Of a stretch of DNA of 64,000 bases, positions 17,910 to 26,315 are shown one piece after another (the first letter of the stretch is position 1; each line of letters begins with the position of its first letter). The notes below the pieces were generated by a model, which saw only the letters and a list, made by a program, of their open reading frames with translations, was not told the DNA's origin and ran no database searches. A program made the position numbers and the translations under genes. The stretch is from assembly GCF_013415885.1 (NCBI RefSeq), contig NZ_CP058910.1:434001-498000 (forward strand), in the 5' to 3' direction. This DNA is from Halosimplex rubrum. GTDB taxonomy: Archaea; Halobacteriota; Halobacteria; Halobacteriales; Haloarculaceae.

Positions 17910-18779
17910 TCAGACCGTCGGCCCGTCCACGTCTTCCGCTGCGGCGTCGCGCCAGGAGTGTTCGGGTTCCCAGTCCAGTACCTCGGCGGCCTTCGCGTTC
18001 GAGATAGAGGCGTCGTCGCCCGACAGGTCACACGGTTCGGGCACTTCACCGAACAACTCCGCGAACAGCTCGGTCGTCTCGCGGTCGGCGTAGTTCTCGT
18101 CGGCGACCGCGAAGACGGCCTCGTGACCCTCGATATCGGCGTCCAGCGCCGCGGCGACGATGCTCGCGATGTCGCGCACGTCGACGTAGCTCCAGAAGTT
18201 CCCGACGCCCTCCGCGGGCGGTTCGTTGCCGAGACAGACGTACTCGCCGGGGTACTGGATCCACGAGGGGCGGATCGAGACGACCGGCACGTCGTGGCGT
18301 CGGACGGTGGCCCGGGCGAGCGCCTCGCCGGCCTCCTTCGAGACGCCGTAGGGGTCCTCCGGTCGGAGGGGGTGTTCCTCGTCGATGGGGAGGTACTCCG
18401 GCGCGGGCGTCTCGGCGGCGAAGGGGAACCCGAGCGCGCTCTCGGAGGAGGCCCAGACGACGCGGGCGTCGGCCCGGCCCGCGGCTTCGAGGACGTTGTA
18501 CGTCGAGACGATATTGTTCTCGAACACCTCGCCGCCGGGGTGGTCGAGCGGGTCGGGGATGGCCGCCCAGTGGACGACCGCGTCGGGGTCGAACGCGCCG
18601 ACGAGGTCGAACACGTCGCCGCGGTCGGTCAGGTCGGCGACCCGAACGTCGACGTTCCCGCGCTCGCTCTCGGCGAATCGCTGGTCGACGCACATGACTT
18701 CGTGGCCGTCTTCGGCCAGTCGGTCGACGATCCATCGGCCGGAGCCACCGAGCCCGCCGGTGACGAGTACGCGTGACAT
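17910..18779 (-). CDS. NAD-dependent epimerase/dehydratase
   Basis: 289-residue extended SDR. It has the Rossmann motif VLVTGGLGGSGRWIVDRL at the N-terminus, an Asp in CVDQRF that prefers NAD, and the catalytic YGVSKEAGE (Y-x3-K, about residues 146-150). The C-terminal lobe ends WEPEHSWRDAAAED. This group includes UDP-glucose/galactose epimerases and uronate dehydrogenases; the sugar substrate is not determined. Next gene on the same strand is UspA with a reversed order, so no firm operon. Confidence 0.85.
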   Translation of the reverse strand: MSRVLVTGGLGGSGRWIVDRLAEDGHEVMCVDQRFAESERGNVDVRVADLTDRGDVFDLVGAFDPDAVVHWAAIPDPLDHPGGEVFENNIVSTYNVLEAAGRADARVVWASSESALGFPFAAETPAPEYLPIDEEHPLRPEDPYGVSKEAGEALARATVRRHDVPVVSIRPSWIQYPGEYVCLGNEPPAEGVGNFWSYVDVRDIASIVAAALDADIEGHEAVFAVADENYADRETTELFAELFGEVPEPCDLSGDDASISNAKAAEVLDWEPEHSWRDAAAEDVDGPTV

Positions 18780-18824
18780 GTCCGATCCGACGGTCTCGCC
18801 CGTGATAAACCCGGAGAAAGCGGA

Positions 18825-19223
18825 TCAGACGGGGACGAGCAGGACCGGCACGGCTCGCGTCTCCAGCACCGCCTCGGTCATGCTCGGCAGGACGAACCGC
18901 TCGACCGCACCGTATTCGACGTCGCCCATCACGACGTACGTCCAGTCGCGCTCGGGTTCGGCGGCTACCTCGGCCAGTCGGGCCTTGGTCGACGGGCCCG
19001 CCTCGTCGTCCTCGGCCGTCTCCACGGCCACCTCCACGGCCACGCCCGGCGCCACCTCGTCGAGCACCGTCTCGACCTCCGCCCGGACGTCGATCGATTC
19101 GCCGACCAGTTCCCGGAGGTGGTACACGTAGAGCTCCTCGCCCGTCTCGCGCGCCCGTTCGGCGGCGAACTCGAGTACCGATTCGCGGCCGTCACCGCCG
19201 TAGGCGACGAATATCGTGCCCAT
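18825..19223 (-). CDS. universal stress protein UspA family
   Basis: 132 residues, single UspA domain starting MGTIFVAYGGDGRESVLEFA. The usual ATP-binding G-x2-G-x9-G-S/T signature is poor here (VVMGDVEYGAVERFVLPSMTEAVL), so it may belong to the non-ATP-binding class. The gene follows methionine aminopeptidase on the same strand with a 13-bp gap and is probably co-transcribed with it. Confidence 0.85.
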   Translation of the reverse strand: MGTIFVAYGGDGRESVLEFAAERARETGEELYVYHLRELVGESIDVRAEVETVLDEVAPGVAVEVAVETAEDDEAGPSTKARLAEVAAEPERDWTYVVMGDVEYGAVERFVLPSMTEAVLETRAVPVLLVPV

Positions 19224-19236
19224 GTGTGGCGTGTTC

Positions 19237-20130
19237 CTACCGACTCCGCGTCGTCACTTCGCAGCCGTCCTCGGTCACGATGATCGTGTGTTCCTTCTGG
19301 CTGACCATCTTGCCGTCCTCTTCCTTGAGCACGGGGTAGCCGTGGACGATGTCCTGGCGCTGGAGGCGACGCAGGGCCATCTTCGGGCGGCGAACGTCGA
19401 GCCAGCGGGCGGCAAAGGGCAGCGTCCGGAACTCCTCGGTGATCTGTTCGAGGGCCTTCCGGGCGGTGCGGTCGCGGACCGAGCCCTCGCGTTCGAGGGC
19501 GAAGATCTCCTCCTGACTGCCTTCCTGGACCTTGCCGCCGCCGTCGGTGGCGAACGGCTCGACCGCGACCACGTCGCCGACTTCGAGTTCGACGCTCTGC
19601 TCGACGGCCCGGTTGGGGATGTTCGGCGTCGTGTGCTGCTCCCAGTGGCCCAGACCGTGGCCGGTGAGGTTGACGACCGGGTTGTAGCCGTAGCCCTCGA
19701 TGGTCTCCTCGATGACGGCGCCGAGCTCGCCCGTCTCGACCCCCGGCTCGACCACGTCGAGAGCCGCGTCGAGCGCCTCGGCCGAGGCCTCGGTGAGTTC
19801 GTCCTCGCCGGCCAGGTCGACGGTGACGGCCGTGTCGGCGAGCCAACCGTCGATGTGGACGCCGATATCGAGTTTGACCAGGTCCTCGCCGATCTCGCGG
19901 TCGTCGTCGGGGCCGGCGGCGCCGTGGGCGGCCTCCTCGTCGACGCTGACGTTGACGGGGAAGGCGGGCTCGCCGCCGAGTTCGCGGATGCGGTCTTCGG
20001 CCCACTCGCTGATCTCGAGGTAGCCCGTCCCGACCTCGCACCGCTCGGCGGCCTCGTCGCGCACCTGCGCGAGGATCTCGCCTGCCTCGCGACAGCTCTC
20101 GTACTGCTCGGAGTCCAGATCGACGCTCAT
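19237..20130 (-). CDS. map: methionine aminopeptidase, type II
   Basis: 297 residues; removes N-terminal methionine from nascent proteins. The five metal ligands are visible in order: the two aspartates in KLDIGVHIDGWLADTAVTVD, the histidine in TGHGLGHW, the glutamate in VAVEPFATDG and the glutamate in SQKEHTIIV. An insertion between the first ligands and the final strand (about residues 170-250) is the helical subdomain of type II enzymes. ATG at 20130 begins MSVDLDSEQYE, like other haloarchaeal copies. It is the first gene of a likely map-uspA operon. Confidence 0.93.
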   Translation of the reverse strand: MSVDLDSEQYESCREAGEILAQVRDEAAERCEVGTGYLEISEWAEDRIRELGGEPAFPVNVSVDEEAAHGAAGPDDDREIGEDLVKLDIGVHIDGWLADTAVTVDLAGEDELTEASAEALDAALDVVEPGVETGELGAVIEETIEGYGYNPVVNLTGHGLGHWEQHTTPNIPNRAVEQSVELEVGDVVAVEPFATDGGGKVQEGSQEEIFALEREGSVRDRTARKALEQITEEFRTLPFAARWLDVRRPKMALRRLQRQDIVHGYPVLKEEDGKMVSQKEHTIIVTEDGCEVTTRSR

Positions 20131-20291
20131 GGCTCGCGGTTTGCGCCCTGCGGTCAAAGGGTTTCTGTGTCGGGCGGGGCCGGTCCCCGCGGGCGCCGCC
20201 AGGCGGAACCGGACTGAAATAGATTACGGCCGGCCACACCGCCTGCGGTCGGCCGCCACGGCTTATCTCCCCGCCGGTCGCACCTCCGGGT

Positions 20292-20630
20292 ATGGCACCT
20301 GCCCTCCCAAACGGTGCGGAATCGATCGCGATCGGCGGCGCGCTCGCCGCCGTGGGATACCTGATCGCCGTCCGCGGCTGGACGTTCCTGGTCGCCGGGT
20401 TCGACCGCACGTCCGCGGCCGACCCCGAGGCCGTCGGGGACATCGTCGGGAACGCCGTCATCCGGGTCGGGGTCGCCCTGGCCGTCGTCGGGGCGCTCGC
20501 CGCGGCGGGCCGCGCACCGGACCTGCTCTACACGGCGCTGGCCGCCGTGATCCTCCTCGTCGTCGCGCGCACGCTGTACCGCGTGAACGTGGTCGTCCCC
20601 CGCCAGTCCGGGGAGGGAAACGGCGCGTGA
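20292..20630 (+). CDS. predicted membrane protein (112 aa)
   Basis: 112 residues with three hydrophobic segments (about 12-35, 55-75, 78-95) and a positively charged end before the acidic tail. No domain recognised. Divergent from map. Confidence 0.65.
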   Translation: MAPALPNGAESIAIGGALAAVGYLIAVRGWTFLVAGFDRTSAADPEAVGDIVGNAVIRVGVALAVVGALAAAGRAPDLLYTALAAVILLVVARTLYRVNVVVPRQSGEGNGA

Positions 20631-20726
20631 CCGCCGAGCGTCCGGCGGCGCCGCCGAGTCGCGACGGCCGCGCCGAGCCCGAGGTGCCCGGTATCGTTTA
20701 GTGAACCGGCCGCACACGCCCCGACC

Positions 20727-21062
20727 GTGACGGACGAGGACGTCGAGTCGGTCGCGACGCTGCTGGCGGACGACACCGTCCGGTGTCTGCTCCTGGCGAC
20801 GCGCGAGGGGCCGCTGTCCGCCGCGGAGCTCGCCGACCGCTGCGGCGTCTCCGAGACGACGGTCTACCGCCGGATCGAGGACCTCGCGGCCCGCGACCTC
20901 GTGGCCGAACGCACCGAACTCGACGACGGCGGCCACCACAGCACCTACGAGGCGACGCTGGACCGCGTGACCGTCGACGTGACCGACGACGGGTTCGACG
21001 TCACCGTCGAGCGCCGCGACAGCATGGCCGACGCGTTCACCCGACTCATCGAAGACCTATGA
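20727..21062 (+). CDS. winged-helix transcriptional regulator (ArsR-like)
   Basis: 111 residues from a GTG start. The winged helix covers residues ~8-75: DDTVRCLLLATREGPLSAAEL, then the recognition helix VSETTVYRRIEDL and a wing with GGHHSTYEA. This is the haloarchaeal type found paired with a small membrane protein, and its stop overlaps the ATG of that gene (ATGA, 21059-21062). It probably autoregulates the two-gene operon (inference). Confidence 0.82.
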   Translation: MTDEDVESVATLLADDTVRCLLLATREGPLSAAELADRCGVSETTVYRRIEDLAARDLVAERTELDDGGHHSTYEATLDRVTVDVTDDGFDVTVERRDSMADAFTRLIEDL

Positions 21063-21400
21063 CACCGACACCGCTCGCGACCGCGTTCGCGCCGCTCCAG
21101 AGCAGTCTCGCGACAGCCGAACTCGCGCTGCTCGCCGTCGATCTCACCTCGGCGCTGCTGGGCGTCGTCATCAGCTACATCGCCTACCGGGGGTACCGCC
21201 GCACCGGGAGCCGCGCGATGGCGTTCGTCGCCGTCGGCTTCGTGCTGATCATGGTCGTCCCGTGGCTCGGGTTCCTCGCCACCCTCGCCGTCGGCTCCTC
21301 GCGTCCGGTCGAACTCGCCGTCGGCGCCGTCTCCGAGGTGAGCCAGCTGCTCGGCACGCTCGCCATCCTCTACGGGATCCGTCTGGAGACGGCCGGGTAA
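21059..21400 (+). CDS. small membrane protein coupled to the HTH regulator (DUF7521-like)
   Basis: 113 residues with three hydrophobic segments (about 22-45, 55-80, 88-110) and a basic loop YRGYRRTGSRAM. Start ATG overlaps the stop of the regulator by 4 bp. Such HTH plus three-helix membrane protein pairs are widespread in haloarchaea; the role is unknown, perhaps membrane-linked sensing. Confidence 0.75.
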   Translation: MTPTPLATAFAPLQSSLATAELALLAVDLTSALLGVVISYIAYRGYRRTGSRAMAFVAVGFVLIMVVPWLGFLATLAVGSSRPVELAVGAVSEVSQLLGTLAILYGIRLETAG

Positions 21401-21446
21401 GCGGTCGAGCCGATACTTTTTCCGTCTCTGTAAACGACGTATACGC

Positions 21447-21701
21447 ATGGGGACGAAGACGGTCCGCCTGGACGACGACGTCTACGAGCGGATCAAGAGC
21501 CGAAAGCAGCCCGACGAGACGTTTTCGGACGCTATCGAACGGCTCACGAGCGAATGGACGCTACTCGATTACGCCGACGGCGAGTCGCCCGTCGACCCCG
21601 ACCGACACCGAGCACTCATCGAGCGGTCCGAGCGAGCGGGAGCCGAGAAATCCGAGGGACGCCTGGAACGGCTCGGTGTCGACACGGATGCCGACGAGTG
21701 A
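21447..21701 (+). CDS. VapB-like antitoxin
   Basis: 84 residues. It starts MGTKTVRLDDDVYERIKSRK, the beta-strand/helix pattern of a ribbon-helix-helix DNA-binding antitoxin, followed by FSDAIERLTSEW and an acidic, probably disordered toxin-binding tail. The stop TGA overlaps the GTG start of the PIN-domain gene (GTGA). A TACTTTTTCC stretch near 21414 lies at TATA distance, and a GTATAC half-palindrome sits just before the ATG. Confidence 0.85.
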   Translation: MGTKTVRLDDDVYERIKSRKQPDETFSDAIERLTSEWTLLDYADGESPVDPDRHRALIERSERAGAEKSEGRLERLGVDTDADE

Positions 21702-22090
21702 TCCTCGATACGGACTTTCTCATCGCGCTCGACGAAGCTGACGATGCCAGGGAGAAAGCACTCGAACTCGAAACCGCCGACGTTCCGTTGCGGGTTCCAG
21801 CGGTCGTCTTACAGGAGCTATACGTAGCCGTCGGTGCCGGCGAGAACGCGAACGAGAACGCGAGGAAGTTCGAGGCGCTGATAGCGAACAAACCGCTCGT
21901 CGACGTCGACGCGAACATCGCACGTCGTGCGGGTGTGCTGGAAGGACAGCATCTCGTGAGCGACGACAGACCGTCGCTCGGCCCCGGCGACGCGCTCGTC
22001 GCCGCGACCGGCCTCCAGTTCAACGAACCGGTCGTCACCTCGGACGGCGACTTCGAGACGGTCGACGGGCTCGTCGTCGAGTCGTTCTAG
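21698..22090 (+). CDS. VapC-like PIN-domain ribonuclease toxin
   Basis: 130 residues, PIN fold. The acidic catalytic residues are in place: D in LDTDFLIAL, E in VLQELYVAV, D in GPGDALVAA and D in VVTSDGDF. VapC toxins cleave tRNA or rRNA and are blocked by VapB. Start GTG at 21698 overlaps the antitoxin stop, as in most vapBC operons. Its TAG stop is read on the palindrome CTAG (22087-22090), which also holds the stop of the convergent asparaginase gene. Confidence 0.88.
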   Translation: MILDTDFLIALDEADDAREKALELETADVPLRVPAVVLQELYVAVGAGENANENARKFEALIANKPLVDVDANIARRAGVLEGQHLVSDDRPSLGPGDALVAATGLQFNEPVVTSDGDFETVDGLVVESF

Positions 22091-22998
22091 CGATCGTCCG
22101 TCCGCGCCGTCTGCATCGCCGGACTGTTGTACGCTTCCCCCGTCCGGCCGTCGGCGTCGACCACGACAATCCCAGCGTTCCCCGCCGCCGCGTCGTCGAA
22201 CTCCTCGACCGCCAGCCGCGCGGCCGCCTCGGCGTCGGCGCCTCCTTCGAGCAGGTCGACGGCGCGGCGAGCGAGCCCCTCGCGGGCAATGTCTTCGCCG
22301 GCGCCGGTCGCGCTCGCGCCGCCCGCTTCCGAGGCGAAAAAGCCCGCGCCGACCTGGGGCACGTCGCCGACCCGGCCGGCCAGCGCGAACCAGCGCCCGC
22401 CCGTGGAGGTGGCGGCGGCGATCTCCTCGCCCTCGCGAGCGACCGCGCCGACGGTGTCGTGGTCGTGGGGGTCCGCGGGCGAGACCTGCTGGTCCCCCGC
22501 CCGGTCCAGATCCTCGTCGCTCGCGAAACGCTCGCGGACCCACCGGAGGTGGGCCTCGGGGTCGCCGGTAGGCGGTTCGGCGTCGCCCCACCGCTCGCGG
22601 GTGCGGTCGGCCCACAGGTCCAGGCCCGTCTCGACGCCGACGGCGTGGGCGAACGCGACCGCCCGTTCCCCCGCGAGCATGACGTGGGGCGTCTCGGTCA
22701 TGACCGCGCGGGCGACTTCGACGGCGTGGCAGACCTCGGGCATCGCGCCCGCGGCGCCGACCTCCCCGTCGGCGGTCATCAGCCCGGCGTCCGTGCGGAT
22801 CATGCCGTCGCTCTGGACGGCGCTCCCCACCCCGGCGTTGAACGACGGGTCGACTTCGAGGACGCGGACGGCGGCGCACACGGCGTCGACCGGGTCCGAT
22901 TCCTCGGCGCCGCGGGCGACGGCCTCGTCCAGCACTGCCTGGCGCTCGGCGGGCTCGTCCGGCGGCGACCCCGCCCCGCCGTGGGCGATGAGTTGCAT
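22087..22998 (-). CDS. isoaspartyl peptidase/L-asparaginase (Ntn hydrolase)
   Basis: 303 residues. It starts MQLIAHGGAGSPPDE, then LEVDPSFNAGVGSAV, and contains the autocleavage site HDTVGAVA, where the Thr becomes the N-terminal nucleophile of the beta subunit, followed by STGGRW and GDVPQVGAGFFAS. It hydrolyses asparagine or repairs isoaspartyl peptides. ATG at 22998 fits the family better than a start nine codons upstream. Confidence 0.9.
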   Translation of the reverse strand: MQLIAHGGAGSPPDEPAERQAVLDEAVARGAEESDPVDAVCAAVRVLEVDPSFNAGVGSAVQSDGMIRTDAGLMTADGEVGAAGAMPEVCHAVEVARAVMTETPHVMLAGERAVAFAHAVGVETGLDLWADRTRERWGDAEPPTGDPEAHLRWVRERFASDEDLDRAGDQQVSPADPHDHDTVGAVAREGEEIAAATSTGGRWFALAGRVGDVPQVGAGFFASEAGGASATGAGEDIAREGLARRAVDLLEGGADAEAAARLAVEEFDDAAAGNAGIVVVDADGRTGEAYNSPAMQTARTDDR

Positions 22999-23050
22999 GT
23001 CTGGTCGTCCCGACCCCGGCGTCATAAGTTCGGTGTCCCGCGATCACGCG

Positions 23051-23740
23051 GTGTTCAGATAAGGTTTGAAGGGTGAGGCGTAGCGTTTTCTGAGTGATTC
23101 ATGCCCGAAAACGCTAGCCTCGGCGGTAATCTCGACCAATTCGACTTAGATTTTGTGGAGCGAGAAGCGACACCACGACTGTTGATGAAGCTGAGTATTC
23201 AGTTGCATCTGGCTGGACTCTCACTTTCGAATACTGTTTCTATTCTTGAGGTATTCGGTGTCAAACGTGCTCGCTCAACTATTCATAATTGGGTTCACAA
23301 AGCTGATTTACAGCCCGAAGGTGGACACTCACCGGATCACGTCGCGGTTGACGAGACCGTGATCCGACTCAACGACGAGCAGTATTGGCTGTACGCTGCT
23401 GTCGATCCGGAAACGAACAAACTGCTGCATACAAAGCTAAGACCAACTACAACGAAGGTTCTCGCCCATTCATTTCTCGCCGAACTCAGCGAGAAACACG
23501 ATGTTGACGACGCCGTGTTTCTCATCGATGGCTCCAAATCGTTAGAAGCTGCGTGTCACCGACATGGCTTCGATTTCAGATACGAAAAACATGGAAATCG
23601 GAACGCTGTTGAACGTGTCTTTAGAGAAGTAAAACGACGAACTGTATGTTTCTCAAACTGTTTTAGCAATGCCGAAGCAGAAACAGCCGACGATTGGCTC
23701 AGATCGTTCAGCTTCGCATGGAATCAGCTTATCTGAACAC
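23051..23740 (+). mobile_element. IS6-type insertion sequence, complete (690 bp)
   Basis: A transposase gene bounded by perfect 13-bp terminal inverted repeats: GTGTTCAGATAAG at 23051-23063 and CTTATCTGAACAC at 23728-23740. Base composition is clearly more AT-rich than the surroundings. No 8-bp duplication touches the ends. However, CGCGATCA occurs on both sides exactly 4 bp away from each end (23039-23046 and 23745-23752). It sits upstream of the asparaginase gene and next to a palindromic island. Confidence 0.88.
23101..23736 (+). CDS. IS6 family transposase
   Basis: 211 residues, apparently full length for the haloarchaeal IS6 group. It has an N-terminal HTH-like region (LSLSNTVSILEVFGV, RSTIHNWVHKAD) and a DDE catalytic core: D in VAVDETVIRL, D in FLIDGSKSLEAA and E in NAVERVFREVKRRT. 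The gene ends inside the right inverted repeat. No frameshift or stop is seen, so the element may be active. Confidence 0.92.
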   Translation: MPENASLGGNLDQFDLDFVEREATPRLLMKLSIQLHLAGLSLSNTVSILEVFGVKRARSTIHNWVHKADLQPEGGHSPDHVAVDETVIRLNDEQYWLYAAVDPETNKLLHTKLRPTTTKVLAHSFLAELSEKHDVDDAVFLIDGSKSLEAACHRHGFDFRYEKHGNRNAVERVFREVKRRTVCFSNCFSNAEAETADDWLRSFSFAWNQLI

Positions 23741-23855
23741 GATGCGCGATCAGGATCCGGGTGTGAGACAGCGACCGACGACTCGACCGCGACCGCAAAC
23801 GGGGCGACCGCTACCGCAACAGCCGACAGCACCGCCGACTCGATCGGAGTACGAG

Positions 23856-24176
23856 ACAGCGTGAAAGCCCCGACCTGCTTCGGTCGCGCGCCTTGCTGCG
23901 CTCCTCGCTCGCTCCGCTCGCTGCGGTGCTTGTGGCGGCGGGCTTCCCGAAGCAGGTCGCCCCTTTCATTCCCGCCCGTATCGGCTGGTCGGACAGTCTG
24001 GGCGGGCGGGAATGAAAGGGGCGGCCGTCTCGACGAACCCCGGCGATGTAAGCACTGGAGCGACCGGAGGGAGCGAAGCGCGCAGCGAGCCGCGGGAGTC
24101 GAGACGCCGGGAGAGCTTCGCTCTCCCGAGCTCGCGGCGGCAAAGCCGCCGCGAACGGCCGGGGCTTTCACGCTGT
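23856..24176. repeat. composite palindromic intergenic element
   Basis: A 321-bp block bounded by a perfect 17-bp inverted repeat ACAGCGTGAAAGCCCCG (23856-23872) and its complement (24160-24176). Inside are a 13-bp pair CGACCTGCTTCGG (23871-23883 / 23947-23959), a perfect 20-bp pair (23959-23978 / 24003-24022) and small hairpins with GGGAGAG and GGCGGC stems (24110-24155). No credible gene is present in 23741-24248. A 15-bp unit GCTGCGGAGACGGTC is repeated in tandem just outside (24185-24214). Confidence 0.7.
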
Positions 24177-24248
24177 TCGCGATCGCTGCGGAGACGGTCG
24201 CTGCGGAGACGGTCGCTATCAGCCGGCAGAAGCCCCGTCTCCACCCTG

Positions 24249-26315
24249 TCACTCCCCGTCGAGTTCGACGGCGGAGACGTGGTCGAAGGTGGCCTCGCAG
24301 TAGGCGCCGATCATGGTCGAGCAGGCGGCGAGGCCGCCGCAGACGGGGTCATCGAGGTCGGCCGAGCGCTGGTCGACGGCGTGCCACTCCTCGCGGTCGG
24401 CGGAGACGAAGGCGGTGACGCGGTCGCCGGTCCGCTCGACGGCGAACCACTCGAAGTTGCGCTCGCCGCTCTCCAGCAGTTGCGCGCGGGTGGGCTCGCC
24501 GTCGGCGGTCCGCCAGCACACCTCCGTGCGGCCGTCGCCGGTCCGACCGACGTAGCCGAACGTCGCCGACTCGCCCGTGTCGTCGCGCAGCATCACCCCG
24601 GCCTTGCTCCGGTCGGCGGGCGCGTCGAACTCGTCGAGACGCGCCTCGACGCGGCAGGGGCCGCGGATCGAGGCCCACCGGAAGTGACACTCGTTGACCC
24701 GTCCGAGGAGGTTGTCGCCGGCCGCCCGGAGCGTCCAGCGGTCGACCGACTCGTCGTGGGCGGACTCCCCGGCGTTGAGCACCTGCCCCACGTCCCGGCC
24801 GGTCGTCAGCGGCCGCGGGGTGCCGGTCCCCGGGAGCGGGTCGGGGTCGGTCACCAGCAGGACGTTGCCGAACTCGAAGCGCGCGCCCCCGTCGCGGCTC
24901 TCGTCGATCCGGAGGTCCCAGCCGTGGGTGTCGGCGACCTCCGAGACGATGGCGAGGTCGGCCCCCGTCGCGGCGGTGTCGTAGCCGGCGTCGAGCAGTT
25001 CCTCGCGCTCGGCGGCGGGGACGGCCGGGCCGTCGTCGGCGACGAAGAAGCCGTCGTCGGTGGCCCCGACGTGGACGGTCACGCCGGGGCCGGTCCGCTC
25101 GAGACAGTGCTCGAAGCAGTTCTCGAACAGCGGTTTCAGCTGCAGGCGGTTGGTGTAGAGGACCGTCTCGGCCGGGAGGGCGACCTCAAGCGTCGCCGCG
25201 GCGGTGGCGACCTCGTCCCAGACGACCTGGAGAAACGAGCCGACCGCGACGCCGCCGACGGGGGCGGGCGCGGTGCCGCTGGAGGCGGCGAGTTCGCTCA
25301 CGTCCTCGACGAGTTCCGCCATCCGGTCGAGGGCGTCGCTCACCCGCTCGGCGGCCTCCGGGTCGCCCTCGCGGGCGAACTCCTGGTAGGCCATCGCGAC
25401 GTGCAACGGGTTGCGCAGGTCGTGGGCGACGAAGCTCGTGAAGTCGTCGAGCCGGCGATTCTGGGCCCGCAAGTCGCGTATCTGGCGCTTCTCGTCGCTC
25501 ACGTCCAGCGTGACGCCGACGAGTCCGCGGGTCCGGTCGCCGTCGCGCCAGGGCACTTTCGTCGTGCGGAGCCAGCGACCGGCCTCGGGGGGGCCGTGGC
25601 ACTCCTCGCGGTCGCGGATCGCCTCGCCCTCGTCGATGACGAGCCGGTCGTCGCCCAGCGCCTCGACCTTCGCCGCCTCGTCCCAGGAGTACAGCTCCCA
25701 GTCGGTCTTGCCGACGGCCTCGACGGGACCGGGAGCGCCGTGTACGTCGGCCATCTTCAGGTGTCGCGCCCGCTCGTCTTTGACGTAGATCGGCAGTTCG
25801 AGCTCCGAGAGGATCGCGTCGAGCATGTCGCGGTCGGTCGCCGCGCGGTAGCGCCTGTCGTGAGTGGTCAGCGCCTCCGCGACCGTCTCCAGCAACTCCT
25901 CGTGCGTCGAGACGGCCGGGCCGCCCGGCTGGGGGAGATAGGCGAACGCGCCGGCCCGCGTCGCCGCGCTGGCGAGCGATTCGTCGCCGTCGGCGGCGTA
26001 GACGACCACCGGGAGGTCCGGATACTCGTCGACGGCGGCGGCGACGCAGCCGACCGGGTCGGCGAGCACGTCGTCGACGACGAGACAGCCGACTGACTCG
26101 TCGTCGGCGAGTCGGTCCAGCGCGCTCGCGCAATCGGCTGCGGCGGCCGCTTCGACGGCGGGGTCGGTGTCGGTCGCGGCCGCCGCGCGGACGACGTCGC
26201 TCGTCACCGGCGACGGGAACGACCACCGCTCGACCGCGTTCGCGACGGCCGCGCCCACCTCGTCCTCGCCCGCCGCTATCACGACCGTCGACGGACCGTG
26301 CAGGTACTTGCTCAC
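24249..26315 (-). CDS. soluble PAS histidine kinase with receiver-like N-terminus and DUF1349-like C-terminus
   Basis: 688 residues, no membrane segments. Order: degenerate receiver-like domain (about 5-160; LVVDD present but no conserved Lys), PAS domain (about 175-290, PIYVKDERARHLKMAD), HisKA with FVAHDLRNP (phospho-acceptor H298), and a HATPase domain (about 400-510). In the HATPase, the second N-box Asn is His (FENCFEH) and the last glycine loop is altered (ATGADL), so ATP binding may be weak. The C-terminal ~170 residues look like a DUF1349/lectin-type beta-sandwich (KAGVMLRDD, FEWFAVERTGDRVTAFVS). The GTG at 26315 was chosen because the domain starts there; an ATG at 26435 is an alternative. 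Confidence 0.8.
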   Translation of the reverse strand: MSKYLHGPSTVVIAAGEDEVGAAVANAVERWSFPSPVTSDVVRAAAATDTDPAVEAAAAADCASALDRLADDESVGCLVVDDVLADPVGCVAAAVDEYPDLPVVVYAADGDESLASAATRAGAFAYLPQPGGPAVSTHEELLETVAEALTTHDRRYRAATDRDMLDAILSELELPIYVKDERARHLKMADVHGAPGPVEAVGKTDWELYSWDEAAKVEALGDDRLVIDEGEAIRDREECHGPPEAGRWLRTTKVPWRDGDRTRGLVGVTLDVSDEKRQIRDLRAQNRRLDDFTSFVAHDLRNPLHVAMAYQEFAREGDPEAAERVSDALDRMAELVEDVSELAASSGTAPAPVGGVAVGSFLQVVWDEVATAAATLEVALPAETVLYTNRLQLKPLFENCFEHCLERTGPGVTVHVGATDDGFFVADDGPAVPAAEREELLDAGYDTAATGADLAIVSEVADTHGWDLRIDESRDGGARFEFGNVLLVTDPDPLPGTGTPRPLTTGRDVGQVLNAGESAHDESVDRWTLRAAGDNLLGRVNECHFRWASIRGPCRVEARLDEFDAPADRSKAGVMLRDDTGESATFGYVGRTGDGRTEVCWRTADGEPTRAQLLESGERNFEWFAVERTGDRVTAFVSADREEWHAVDQRSADLDDPVCGGLAACSTMIGAYCEATFDHVSAVELDGE

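Noticed and set aside
23741-24418. Open frame running from the insertion sequence into the palindromic island
   Set aside because: It is made of the repeat sequence (T/A/S-rich, then R/S-rich) and crosses into the antisense of the kinase gene; no domain.
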